Origin: Acanthococcus lagerstroemiae
Lineage: Eukaryota; Arthropoda; Insecta; Hemiptera; Eriococcidae
Direction: 5' to 3'
Assembly: GCA_031841125.1 (NCBI GenBank)
Contig: CM063106.1
Coordinates: 10,292,001 to 10,356,000, forward strand
DNA length: 64,000 nucleotides
Positions 23,690-33,712 of the stretch are shown one piece after another. The notes under the pieces are model-generated. The model was given only the letters and a program-made list of their open reading frames with translations, did not search any database and was not told the origin of the DNA. The position numbers and the translations under genes are program-made. How positions within the stretch are numbered: the first letter of the stretch is position 1; each line of letters opens with the position of its first letter.

Positions 23690-23910
23690 TCTCTCTAGGT
23701 AGTTTCCACCCGGACATCCGAATGGGAGACTTTTTAGATCCGGAATTATTTTTTACTTGTGGTTTGCCATCATAATTTTGTTGTGGTGGAACTGATATAG
23801 TTTTCTTTTGCTTTCATTAGGATATATCTGTTAGCGTTTACCTTCTCCTATGTGCTTTTAGTTTTTCTTCAAGCTCCTCCCCACGCCAAGGTAGCACACA
23901 CAAAGTTAAC
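23690..23910 (-). mobile_element. LINE 5'-UTR fragment
   Basis: Reverse complement of about 40120-40330, the stretch directly upstream of the endonuclease start of the LINE at 40364. It shares CTACCTTGGCGTGG and the TCTCCCATTCGGAT-like end. A shorter piece lies at 58405-58442. This marks a 5' end rather than the usual truncated 3' end. Confidence 0.65.
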
Positions 23911-24404
23911 TACATTTTTCTTGATTGCGTAGTTTTGATTTTTTTTCATTTGTTAGAGTGGTTATTTATAGGATCTGTTTTTTTTTTGGGAGGGGGGGAT
24001 TGTGATCATACACCCCCTATTGACCACACTTACACATATTACAGTGGAAATAATATCCAAATCATTGTCTGTATCTCTGGCGAGATCAATTAGTTATATT
24101 CTAGGAAATTATTCACGTATCCCCGATAAAACTCACACCAGATAATTCTCTCTCTCGAGTCAACTAGATCATGACGAAAAGACAACGCTGATTAGGATGT
24201 AAACTGTAAAGAGCATTTCCACGCGTACAAATGCATTGATGATTTTTCTGTATCGTTTAGATTATCTTCTTTATGCTGCATTTTATTATCAAATTAGTAG
24301 TGGGAAAAAATCAAATCCAACGATTCATTTTCGCGTGTCATTGTACTATACACCCGAATTCTTTTTTTTTTTCTTTCACTTCTTATGCGTGCAAATGCAA
24401 TCAG

Positions 24405-24846
24405 ATTTAGCGCTGTATAATAACGGTACGATGAAAATAATCTATAATGATGCTGCAACATCGGCACGTTCGAATTTGAAAATACACGTTTCTGTAACCC
24501 AACGTATAATTTTACAGTATGATTACGATTATTCGGAACTGACAGAGAAGCCCTCGACGTCCACGGGTCAACAACAGCAGTGGCCAGCGACGAACACAAC
24601 TACCATCAAGCCCGCTCTTTCCGGTATTGCTTCCGGCCAGACCAACTCCTCCAGTGCCTACCATAATTCTTTGGGTTCAATAAACTCTTCGGCGATTGTA
24701 ATTACTAATCAATTGCTGGCCACCCCAGAACACGTAAACGCTACTACCATTGATCAAGAGTCGGCCGTTAAAATAAAGAAATGCGCTCCCGGTTATTACA
24801 GAGATAATCTGGGCAGATGTAGAAGTCGGAGGAAACCTCACATACC
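24405..24846 (+). CDS. Gene A exon 2: Ser/Thr/Asn-rich region and Cys motif
   Basis: A strong pyrimidine tract (24361-24390) and CAG at 24402-24404 precede the exon. A good donor GTAAGT starts at 24847. The reading frame needs one base from exon 1, which the 11485 donor gives, and leaves two bases for exon 3. Residues 71-218 of the joined protein include NNGTMKIIYND, a QYDYDYSELTEKPSTST block, a Ser/Thr/Asn-rich middle with several N-x-S/T sites, and KKCAPGYYRDNLGRCRSRR (Cys 197 and 209). I recall C-x-x-G-x-x-x-D-x-x-G-x-C ends from other insect secreted proteins. RSRR could be a furin-type site. The TAA inside the donor is an in-frame stop if intron 2 is retained. Confidence 0.75.
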
Positions 24847-25787
24847 GTAAGTACACTAACGGCTTTTAATTTATAGACCTATATAGTTTCACGGTCACGA
24901 TTCATTCGTGGGCTGTAGCATGGCTGTAGCTGTAGCTATCTCCGGCAACATGTACTGCTCTCAATCTAGTTGGCTGTAAATTAACAAACGTCACGTCTTA
25001 ACAAAAGCTGTCAAAGTATAATCGAGTTGCCAGTGTATTCGTTCTGTCAGTGAGAACCAATTTGGCACGGGTTCGCAAAAAAGGGAAGAATGCGGCGAAG
25101 AAAAGGTCAGTGAGAGGATTGAAATTTGAGACATCTGTTATTCGCTGACAGAATATAATTTTCTAGATGTGTTCAGATGCGAAAGGGAATTCACCAGTGT
25201 GGAATTAGAAACTTTACTGGTGCGAAACAACAGCGTCTACGACGGTGACTCGAAGTACATGTCATTAAATCCATCGACTCGCAGGCTAAAATGTGGAATA
25301 GTTCAGTATGAGCTAACAAGAAATGAGAAAGGATAATAATCCCGAAGGAGGGTAATTTTTGAGGACCAGTTACTGACCGAGAAAACATTGTTATATTGTG
25401 CCACACTAGCGAAGACATAAAAGCCAGATTGGCGCCCCATCCTCCATCAAGAGTATGGTGTGGTGGGGCGTATGGCGATGCACGCAGGCCATAGTATAGG
25501 TAAAATACTACAAAAATGATTCTAATTACAGATACGAATACTGCGAAAAGAAACAATCCAAATAATATACCTACTTATTTCACAGACCACTGAAAACATG
25601 AATCAAATCACAGATTAAAGATAATTATGAAAAAAGTTATCCTATTCATTCAAATAAAAGGCGTAGCGGGGTAAACGTACAAACGGGGTAGTTGTAGTAA
25701 TGATACAACGAAAACAAGTGATCGGTAGTAAGCGCTATCTGGCGAGATAATAAACTACTAACCTTCTTTTATTCTACCACGCCTTAC
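24847..25787. other. Intron 2 sequence, nothing recognised
   Basis: Contains the donor GTAAGT at its start. A minus-strand frame at 25191-25556 has hydrophobic residues but no recognisable family. Confidence 0.4.
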
Positions 25788-25968
25788 TAGAGCACCTGGA
25801 AACACCTGAGTACTGACATTCGCCATTTTCAGTCGCTTAGTGCCCGACGATTCACAATTAACTACCCGGAACGTACCGCCAGCGTGCCGCGGATCGAATT
25901 TTAAATCATCGGGCACCAAGTGACTCAAAATGGCGGATGTCAGTACTCGGGTGTTTCCAGGTGCTCTA
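25788..25968. mobile_element. Palindromic foldback MITE, copy 2, 7-bp duplication
   Basis: A 181-bp palindrome from TAGAGCACCTGGAAACACC to GGTGTTTCCAGGTGCTCTA. Identical 7-mers GCCTTAC flank it (25781-25787 and 25969-25975). It shares TAG/CTA ends, a CGCCATTTT word in each arm and the TTCACAATTAACTA-like centre plan with the copies at 16599 and 55914, but its arm sequences differ. Confidence 0.88.
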
Positions 25969-26099
25969 GCCTTACCCGGCAGTTTCCTACCTTCATATCT
26001 CTATGTTATCAATCTAGAATTGTGTGAATATGTTCGAAATAATTTGCATAGATAAATTTGATTATAAAACTTTTCATTTTATAATTTCTCAATCAATAC

Positions 26100-26215
26100 C
26101 GTAAATTGGGGCTATTTTACACATTTTCCTAGTCTTTTTTTTCTCATTTTTTTTAAATAGTTTTTTTTTTAGTTTTTTCGCTAGGGTAAATGGATGAATG
26201 TTAGTCCACATAAGT
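26100..26215 (+). repeat. Interspersed repeat E, copy 2
   Basis: Reverse complement of 10640-10800; begins ACCGTAAATTGGGGCTATTT. It ends shortly before the long inverted repeat at 26239. Confidence 0.65.
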
Positions 26216-26775
26216 TAGCCCAAATAAGAGTACAAAAAGGAAAAAAATCATAGAAAGCTGAAACTTGGTACGTTGGTCTAATTAAGTGTCCTGAACAACA
26301 TATTAAAAATCCCAACGAATCGGATACTGGCGTCGTCCCCTAGGGGGCAAAAATTGTGGAGTAAAACAGTTTTTTGCTTATATCACACTAAAATTTGAGT
26401 TTAGAAAAAAAAAAATGTTTTCACAAATGTGGTAGAGAATAAAAAATACACAAAAAATGTTCTTACACATTTTTCCGTAAAGTGCGCATTCTTTGAATAA
26501 ATGAATATCAAACGTTGAGAAGTTTCCTCCATGCGTACATTAATTTAATGTAACTTATTGTAATCGATGCAATGTAGACTCGCGCACGCGTGAATACATT
26601 AATTTCTATTTACTTTGTCAAACAATTTACATGTCCAAGTGAGATCTTAGGTGACTTGATGCAATGATTTGAGACTCATATGCCAGAGGTCGAAGCTTGA
26701 GGGCCCACAGCTAAACTGTGGATTCAATATTTCCAAACGGTATCATTGGTAAAAAAATTTGTTGCTGCATAAAGA

Positions 26776-27405
26776 ATGGGTTACTGGCCGTGGCATCTTG
26801 AGTGCGTGCAGCAGATGCTTGAATTTTTCCATGCAGTTGGACATTTACCGTCCGCCAAGACTGCTCACCTTTATCTACAAGATGCCTATCACCTACGAAA
26901 CAAAATTAGTGATTTTGAAGTACCTACACTGAATTTTCGAAGTACATGTTTCACCATAAGAAGAAGTCAGAATTACTTTGTCGGTATTTGGAGTGATATA
27001 ACTATCGAACAGACCTTGATGAGACTCATGAAAAGCAGAGGAGGATTGACACGTGATCGTGGTATACAGCCGAGTGTGATTCAAAAATGGATTTTGAGTA
27101 TTTCCGTTGCTATGGCCATTTGTGAAGAAGTTGAGGAGTACACAGGGTGCAAGAGACATGCAAGCAAAAGCATGTCGACCTACGTCCTTCTCGAATTTTG
27201 CGTGATACTTCAGATGTTGAAAAATTAACACAGTGGCTTTTGACGCATAACCCATTCCCAGAGCCGCCGAACATAGCATCCCTATCCACAGGTGTTATAG
27301 TGGATGCTTCAATCAATTGCCACGAAAGCGCATTGGTGGAAATCTTGGCGTCCAGTCTATGGTTGGGAAAACATTTTCCGACATAAAATTGAAAAGATGT
27401 ACAAG
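26776..27405 (+). pseudogene. Unnamed repeat-borne protein, N-terminal part, frameshifted
   Basis: The frame from 26776 gives HAVGHLPSAKTAHLYLQDAY, then FTIRRSQNYFVGIWSD, IEQTLMRLMKSRGGLTRDRG and WILSISVAMAICEEVEEYTG. Near 27147 the sense moves to another frame with QKHVDLRPSRILRDTSDVEK and HNPFPEPPNIASLSTGV. Near 27350 it shifts again to GKTFSDIKLKR. I recall the order SGGLTRGRG, EQHVDL, HNPF, GK-F-D-KLKR from many unannotated proteins in arthropods and cnidarians, which suggests a mobile or multicopy origin. No catalytic motif that I know is present. Two frameshifts make this copy dead. Confidence 0.6.
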
Positions 27406-27424
27406 TATGTATATCACATCACAT

Positions 27425-27995
27425 CTTCGTGATAAACCAAATAATAGAAAAATCTAACGAATACAACCTAGAACCTTTCCTCCTCTTCATTAACTTTCAG
27501 AAAGCCTTCGACACAGAGGAGTACAACTTCCCATGGGGGGCTTTGGAGAAACAGGGGGTAAACCCAAAATACATCAGAATTATCAAAAATATGTATAAAG
27601 GGACTGAAGCCTACATAAAGACGGACAAGGTCGAGAGAGGGGTAAAGCAAAGGGGACCCACTCTCCCCCAGTCTATTTAATAGCACGTTAGAGGAAATTT
27701 TCCGGGGATTGAACTGGGAAGGAAAAGGGAAAGGGATAAGGATAAATGGAGAATATTTAAATAACTAACGATTCGCGGAAGATGTGGTGGTTATAGCTAA
27801 TTCAGTAGAAGAAATACAATTAGGAGAAGGATTGTATCAAGAAAGCAAAAAGACGGGGCTGGAAATCAATTGGGAGAAAACGATATTGTTAACAAATAAG
27901 AAGATGGAAACAGCAGTAACTATTGGGGTAACAGAAGTTAAAAGAAAGGATGAAGTAACATACCTGGGCCAAATAATATCTTTTAGAAATTGAAG
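27425..27995 (+). pseudogene. RTE LINE reverse transcriptase fragment (nested)
   Basis: Reads NQIIEKSNEYNLEPFLLFIN, FQKAFDTEEYNFPWGALEKQ and KYIRIIKNMYKG, then a frame change around 27650, then EEIFRGLNWEGKGKG, RFAEDVVVIANSVEEI and DEVTYLGQIIS. The order matches RTE RT blocks, including the FQKAFD block that carries the first catalytic Asp. The second catalytic box is FAED instead of FADD, and a TAA precedes it. It starts and ends abruptly inside the composite element. Confidence 0.85.
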
Positions 27996-27999
27996 GGGT

Positions 28000-28750
28000 A
28001 TTCTTTGCGTTTCGTGTAATTCTATGACGAATGGTGAAATTTTATAGCGCATATTTTCGCATATTTTGGGTATAAATGCTGAAAAACGCTTATTTTAGCC
28101 AAAAAACGTCAGAATAGCGCTTATTTTGAGCTTTTTTCAGGTCGTTACAGCTTTTTTGAGAAAAAACGGCAAAAAATCAGCCAACAAAATGAAAAAAAAA
28201 TGAAATTTTTGATTTAAAAAAAAAATTGAAAAATGAAAACAAACTGAATGATTTTATCTGTGACTTCAAATGTGAGTGGTTCGTACAATTATCGTTTCGA
28301 AAGATATGTCGCCAGCAGAGTTATACTCAATTTTCGATATGCACCGTTAGTATCTTGTGACGTAGAGAGGTCCTTCAGTATGCTGAAAAGTTTCTTTCGG
28401 GATAACCGGCGATCATTTTTAGTCGATAATTTGAAAGAGCACATGGTGATAGCTGCATATTTTAAAACATAAGTTGAATGAAAAATTAAAGACGATGAGT
28501 CGATGAATTTGTATTTTCGAAAAAAATAAATGTTCAATGGTTTTTTGTTCTTTTATTTTAGGTTCTTTGATAGCGCTTTGAAAATACCTACATTTTGATA
28601 CCCATAACGGTACAGTTTTATAGTGCTTTTTTCTGTTTTTTTCAGGTTTTTAGCGCATATAAATGCTTTTTTTTATAGATTTTAACCGCTTATTATAAGC
28701 GCTTATTTTGATGTTTTTAGCGCATAAAAATAATTGCCCTAGATATTAAG
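28000..28750 (+). pseudogene. hAT transposase C-terminal fragment in an AGCGC-rich element
   Basis: The frame 28248-28472 ends RYAPLVSCDVERSFSMLKSF, then RRSFLVDNLKEHMVIAAY. This is the C-terminal dimerisation region of hAT transposases, where a C-x-x-E-R-x-F-S motif is typical. The DDE core is missing. Flanking stretches are full of repeated GCGCTTATTTT and GCGCATA words in both orientations (28040-28150 and 28640-28735), probably the element's ends. Similar GCATATTTT words appear at 51060-51220. Too short to be active. Confidence 0.75.
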
Positions 28751-28849
28751 TACGGAAAAACAAATGTATCGTACGCTTATAAATAAATAAAATAAATGAA
28801 TAAAATATACTACAAGAAGAAAAGAGAAAACCATTAGGTATTGTTAATT

Positions 28850-29065
28850 TTTTTTTTCTGTCAAAAATTAGAAAACAAAGTGAAGTCATTAGGGTCTATC
28901 AACAGCAGTATTTGCATTGGAGGAAGCGTCATACCTGTCGACCTTCTCTTACTTTTCCAAAGAATCACGTTCTTGAAAACAACTGATGAAGAACTGAAAA
29001 TCTGCTTTTCGCACGAACTTGCTCACTTTGCAACATCTCTTTTCACGGAAGATGGGAGGGGGTGA
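28850..29065 (+). pseudogene. Unnamed repeat-borne protein, C-terminal part
   Basis: Reads KLENKVKSLGSINSSICIGG, VIPVDLLLLFQRITFLKTTD and ELKICFSHELAHFATSLFTE. In the family I recall, a SINS / LLFQR / ELAPFPLSLF order follows the GK-F-D-KLKR block, so this is the missing second half of the protein at 26776-27405, displaced by the nested LINE and hAT material. Ends at TGA 29063-29065. Confidence 0.6.
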
Positions 29066-29469
29066 TTCTCCTCATTCCATCACTGCTGCGAGCATTTGAA
29101 ATAAATCTTCTCGTATGCGTACAAGTCTACGTCGCATCAATTATGCAATGAGTTCTATTGAATGCGTATACACGGAGGAAATATCTCAAAGTTTGATATT
29201 AATTTATTCGAAAAATACGCACTCTACGGGAAAATGTGTAGGATAGTTTTTTATGTATTTTTTTTATTTTCTATTAGATTTGTTTGAACTTTTTTTTTAT
29301 TTCAAATTTTAGCGATATATAAGCAAAAAACTGTTTTACGCCCCCATTTTTGCCCCCTAGGGGACGGCGCCGGCACCGGATTCGTTGGGACTTTTAGTAT
29401 GTTGTTCAGGAAACATAATTAGACCAATGTACCAAGTTTCAGCTTTCTATGATTTTTTTCCGTTTTAAA

Positions 29470-30260
29470 ATCTAATTCATGTAGACTATTATAGTTCCCT
29501 AAAAATCGAATTATTTCGTCCTTCCGTCTCAATTTCTGTTTACCCTTCTTCCTGTTCTCCCTTAAAAACCAATTTTTTACTCTGTAAGTCCATCTTCCCT
29601 CTTCTTGCCTTGCCACATGCCCAGCCCAATCCCATTTCTCTCTTTTCGCTGCCCATACAAAGTTATTTACCCATTTCGTTTTTCTTTTAATGGTGCTTAT
29701 TTTTATTTTATCCATTTTCTTTATACCCATTATGTTTCTCTCCATAGCATTTTGTGTAACCCTAATTTTATTCTCCTCTTCCTTCGTCATCACCCATGTT
29801 TGCGATCCGTAGATAAGTGTAGGTAATACACAGGAGTTCATTATTTTACTTTTATTTTTGATTGAGAAAGAGACCAGAATTTTTTCCGAGCGCTATCCTT
29901 CTGTCCACTTCTTCCTTAGTTCCTTTATTCCATGATATTTTCTGTCCCAAATATATTACATATTCTGCTACTTCGATTCTTTTCCCATCTGTTTCTATTT
30001 CTATGTTCTTTTCTCCTTTGCCTAGTATCTTGGTTTTACTGGCATTCATTGTTAGACCCTTCCCTTTTCCTTTTTCGTTTAGTTCCTGAATCATCTCTTT
30101 CATTTTGCTTACGGAATCTGCTATTAGTACTACATCGTCTGCATACCTTAAATTGCTTAGACGTTCACCATTTATATTGATTCCCTTCTTTTCCAAATCC
30201 AACTCCCTGAAAACGCTCTCTTGTATGGTCTAAGTCTTCAATGCGTTCAGTGTGAATTTC
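29470..30260 (-). pseudogene. RTE LINE, RT active-site box to C-terminus
   Basis: On the minus strand the upper part (30202-29852) reads ELDLEKKGININGERLSNLR, then YADDVVLIADSVSKMKEMIQ, then EYVIYLGQKISWNKGTKEEV. YADD is the intact second catalytic box of the RT. A frameshift near 29850 leads to MNSCVLPTLIYGSQTWVMTK, then NAMERNIMGIKKMDKIKIST and WDWAGHVARQEEGRW. The 5' part of ORF2 is missing, as usual for LINE truncation. It directly adjoins the right arm of the composite element. Confidence 0.85.
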
Positions 30261-30299
30261 TTACTTCCCTTTTCTCCTGTGATGCCGCCGCGTCTATGA

Positions 30300-30790
30300 G
30301 TTTTTGATACTCTTATCTGGAACGGACTATAGTCTTCTGATTGTTTGAAACCTGCCATCTTTTAACCAATCAGAAAAGTAAATAAAATTGGCTTTCAGAT
30401 TGTCTATATACAATCTTAAGATGTCGCGATCAAGTTTTGAAGTGTCCTAATAAAATCTGGAAGAAAGTCCGGAAGATCCGTAAAAAGAGTCTTTAGCGAC
30501 TATTGAACGGTCACAACAAATCTTAAAAAATCTTGAGAAAGTCTCGCACATCGTACACTTGTATATTATACAAGTATAGAGCTGGAGCAATCCTTATAAG
30601 TCTTGGGCAAATTTTTAAGAGTCTTAATAAAGTTTGAGAGTCGTAGACATTCTGAACGAGTTTTGAACTATCAACAAATTTCAAACAAGTGTGTTAAAGA
30701 GTCTTGCTGCTGGGAGTGTTCGAAATGAGCATTGAAGAGTCTCAGTTAATTTTTAGAAGTCTTGCCGTTCTAAAAATTTGAGTAACCACT
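30300..30790. repeat. Degenerate AGTCTT-rich repeat
   Basis: Irregular AAGTCTTGAGAAAGTCTC-like words repeat throughout, mostly spaced 15-40 bases apart. No ORF. Same flavour as 1970-2200 and 22920-23040. Confidence 0.45.
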
Positions 30791-30819
30791 CGAATGTATA
30801 GGAATTAAATAATTATATC

Positions 30820-31110
30820 CGAAAATTGATGAAAAGACGAAAATAATGATTATCCAAATTTATGCACCAACGTTGGCATCGGACGAAAACGAAAGGGATG
30901 GATTCTATAATAGGCTAGACGAAATTATAAACGAAGAGAAGGAATACTATACAATCGTAATAGGAGATTGGAACGCCAAGGTAGGGGCAAGAGAAGGGAG
31001 GGAGGAAACGATAGGAGAATTCGGATTAGGTAAGAGGAACGAAAACGGGATCAAATTATTAGAATTCGGGGCTAAAAACAATTTAAGAGTAGGTAGCCCG
31101 ACCTATCGAT
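30820..31110 (+). pseudogene. RTE LINE endonuclease domain (partial)
   Basis: The frame from 30846 reads MIIQIYAPTLASDENERDGF, then YYTIVIGDWNAKVGAREGRE, then FGLGKRNENGIKLLEFGAKN and ends LRVGSPTYR followed by TAG. IGDWNAKVG is the Asp/Asn core of APE-like endonucleases that nick target DNA for reverse transcription. The N-terminal WNVRTL block is absent. The next conserved part (SDH box) appears at 31136-31170 after a deletion and frame change. It belongs with 31112-33262. Confidence 0.85.
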
Positions 31111-31111
31111 A

Positions 31112-33262
31112 GTGCAAGATGTTGCCATGCTGCCAGGTTTCCGCTTTCCATCGGATCATAGATTATGTAGATCAACAATAACGATTAAAAGAAGGGGAAA
31201 ATTTAAGAATTATAAAAAGAAAGAGATGCCGGAAAGAAAAATTATACCTCAGTTTAGGCTAGAAGATGCGAAAAAAGAATTAAGTTTCCTAATTAACGAA
31301 GACCGATTGGAAGAAATGAAAATGCAGGAGGGATATGACTTTATCGAAAACTGTTTAGCTCAAATCAGTCAGACATATGGTATTAAAAAAGCCAAAGAGC
31401 GCAATGATAAAATCAGTAGAGAAACTAAATTGTTAATAGAGAAAAGAAATGATCTGGCCAAGTAAATAGAAAAAACGAATCTAGAAAAAATTGAACTACT
31501 CGTATTACAGAAAAGAGTTAAACAAGAAATCTGTAGGGATATTAAAAATTACGATGAAGCAAAAATTAACGAAATACTAAGGGAGAGTGGATCAACAAAA
31601 AGGGTGAAAAAAGAACTTAGTAATGGGAAGAATATGATTGTTGCCATGGAAAATAATAAAAACAAGGAAGAATATAATAGAGAGGAGATAGTCGAGATAG
31701 CCATCAAGTTTTACGAAAAATTATACAGTAGTGAAGGGGGCACACAAAAAAGGAAGGAATGGGAGAGAAGATGCAGTCCAGATGTAAAAGGTAGAGAAGA
31801 AGAAGAATTTCCCAAAATTATCAAAAAGGAAGTTTTGAATGTACTGAAAAAACTAAAAATTAGCAAAGCAACTGGCCCTGACAAAACATTAAGAGAGTTT
31901 GCTAAAGAACTAGGTTCGCCTCTAGCATCGGTGTTCAACAAAATATTACTGGAGGAAGAAATACCAAGACAATGGGAGGAGGCTGAAATAATAATTTTAT
32001 TTACAAAAGTAGAGAAAAAAAATATTAACAACTATAGGCCGATAAGTCTAACGTCAAATATTAGTAAAATTTTCTCCAAAATAATAAAAGATAGAATTTA
32101 CAACCAGCTGGACTCGATGCAAGGGAGGGAACAGGCGGGGTTCAGGAGAAACTATTCAACTATTGATCACATTTTCACATTCAATCAAATAATTGAAAAG
32201 GCGAATGAATGTGATCTAGGACTATCCCTTCTCTTTATTGATTTCCAAAAAGCCTTTGATACGGTTGAACATGCATACCTGTGGTCAGCACTAAAAGCAC
32301 AAGGAGTTGAACCGAAAGTTATACGGCTAATACAAAAACTGTGCGAAAACTCACGAGCATATGTGAAAACCGATAGGAAAGGATGCGAATTTAAGATAGA
32401 GAGAGAAGTGAGACAGGGGGATCCGCTGTCCCCTAATCTTTTCAACTGTGTGCTAGAACAGATTTTTAGGGAAACGGGCTGGGTAAAAAAAGGAAATAAA
32501 ATCGATGGAGAATATTTGTGTAATTTAAGATTTGCCGACTCGATCGGGGAGGTGGTGCAGCTGGGCCAGGAATTAGCAATAATAGGTAAAAAGGCAGGAT
32601 TGAAACTAAATTATAAGAAAACAAAAATATTATCAAATGGTAAGAAAGAGAAAATATTTATAGAGGGAAACGAAATAGAATGGGTAGAAGAAATTGAATA
32701 TTCAGGACAATTAATATCACTTGAAAATAGAAGGGGGAAAGAAATAAGTAAAAGAATTCAACAAGGGTGGAAAAGTTACTGGAGTTTAAAATCAATTTAC
32801 AAAAGTAAAAAAGTAAACTTGAAAATGAAAACTAAGACGTGAGAAAGCTGCATCCAACCAGTATTGACTTATGGTGCCCAGACTTGGGCATTAACTAAAA
32901 AAGGGACGCAGAGATTACAAAACACGCAAAAGGCGATGGAAAGAAGCATTTTGGGCATAAAAAGGAGGGAACAAATTAAAAACGAAATCATAAGGGAAAA
33001 AACGCGGATGGTGGATTTAGGATACGACACCAACAAATTGAAATGGAGCTATGCTGGTTATATCGCAAGACAAAGTCTGGACAGGTGGGGCAACAAGGCG
33101 GAAGTCTGGACGCCATACGAAGCCAAAAGATCAAGGGGAAGGCCGTTGACAAGATGGAGGGACGAGATTAAGAAATTTATAGGCCTTCCATGGCGAAGAG
33201 TAGCCGCCAGTCGCAACAACTGGGCTCTGTACGGAGAGGCCGTTGCCCGAAGAGGGACCTAA
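31112..33262 (+). pseudogene. RTE-clade LINE ORF2, near full RT plus C-terminus, two stops
   Basis: One frame runs 2151 bases with only two stops, TAA at 31463 and TGA at 32840. It starts with the endonuclease end (FPSDHRLCRSTI), then a linker, then RT blocks KATGPDKTL..., NNYRPISLTSNISKIFSKII, EQAGFRRNYSTIDHIFTFNQ, SLLFIDFQKAFDTVEH and REVRQGDPLSPNLFN, and ends with LTYGAQTWALTKKG, SYAGYIARQSLDRW and RGRPLTRWRDEIKKF. The first catalytic Asp (FIDFQKAFD, near 32240) is present. At the second box FAD is followed directly by SIGEVVQ; compared with the copy at 29852-30202, seven residues including the second Asp are lost. The copy is therefore inactive even without the stops. Confidence 0.9.
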
Positions 33263-33365
33263 GCAAAGGGGAACGAGGACTTTTCCCCCGTTTACAAATA
33301 GTAATCCTTATAAGTAGATCATACTCGCTTGTAAATAAAAAAGGCTGTAATAATAATAATCCCTC
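33263..33365 (+). mobile_element. RTE 3' tail with TAA microsatellite
   Basis: After the ORF a short AG-rich 3' UTR leads to GGCTGTAATAATAATAAT near 33345-33362. Short tandem tails instead of poly(A) are characteristic of RTE elements. Confidence 0.6.
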
Positions 33366-33606
33366 TCCCAGCAGAGTCCATGTTATTTTTATGCCTTCAG
33401 TAATTGCATGAGTGAACAAGAAAAACTGATTCATAGCCTTGATCAACTTGCTCTGACCATTTCCATATTAATGTTTGCCCCTTCTTGGTTCCAAGTCCAA
33501 AACTACTTTTGTCGGAGGGGGTGGGGGGTTTTGGTATTGAAACAAGAAATATGGGTCAGAGTGATATTACATATTTGCAGGTTATGGTAATTTTACTTCC
33601 TTCTGG

Positions 33607-33712
33607 CCCCTGATGCGATTCTCGAAAGGGTAGTCTCTGGACCCGGGGATGCGATGTTTGGAGAGGCACTTTGGCATGCGTGCATCGCCATATATACGCT
33701 CCACCAAACCAT
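33607..33712. repeat. Interspersed repeat C, copy 2
   Basis: Shares CACTTTGGCATGCGTGCATC with 18985-19085 and 59288-59392, and a CGAAAGGGTAGT upstream word with the third copy. Confidence 0.65.

Larger units (their letters stand above)
26239..29461 (+). mobile_element. 3.2-kb composite TIR element with unknown ORF and nested LINE/hAT pieces
   Basis: Arms of roughly 300 bp at 26239-26545 and 29150-29461 are inverted copies, sharing GAAAGCTGAAACTTGGTAC, GTCCCCTAGGGGGCAAAAA and AGTTTTTTGCTTATAT-like words at about 80-85 per cent identity. Between them lie the two halves of one unusual protein family (26776-27405 and 28850-29065). An RTE fragment (27425-27995) and an hAT fragment (28000-28750) interrupt it. 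The outer flanks differ: repeat E side on the left, RTE tail on the right. I could not find a target duplication. Inverted arms and the split ORF are visible; calling it one transposon is inference. Confidence 0.65.

Noticed and set aside
30820..33365. An active RTE retrotransposon
   Set aside because: The endonuclease N-terminus is missing, the frame has stops and a deletion, and the second catalytic box is destroyed.
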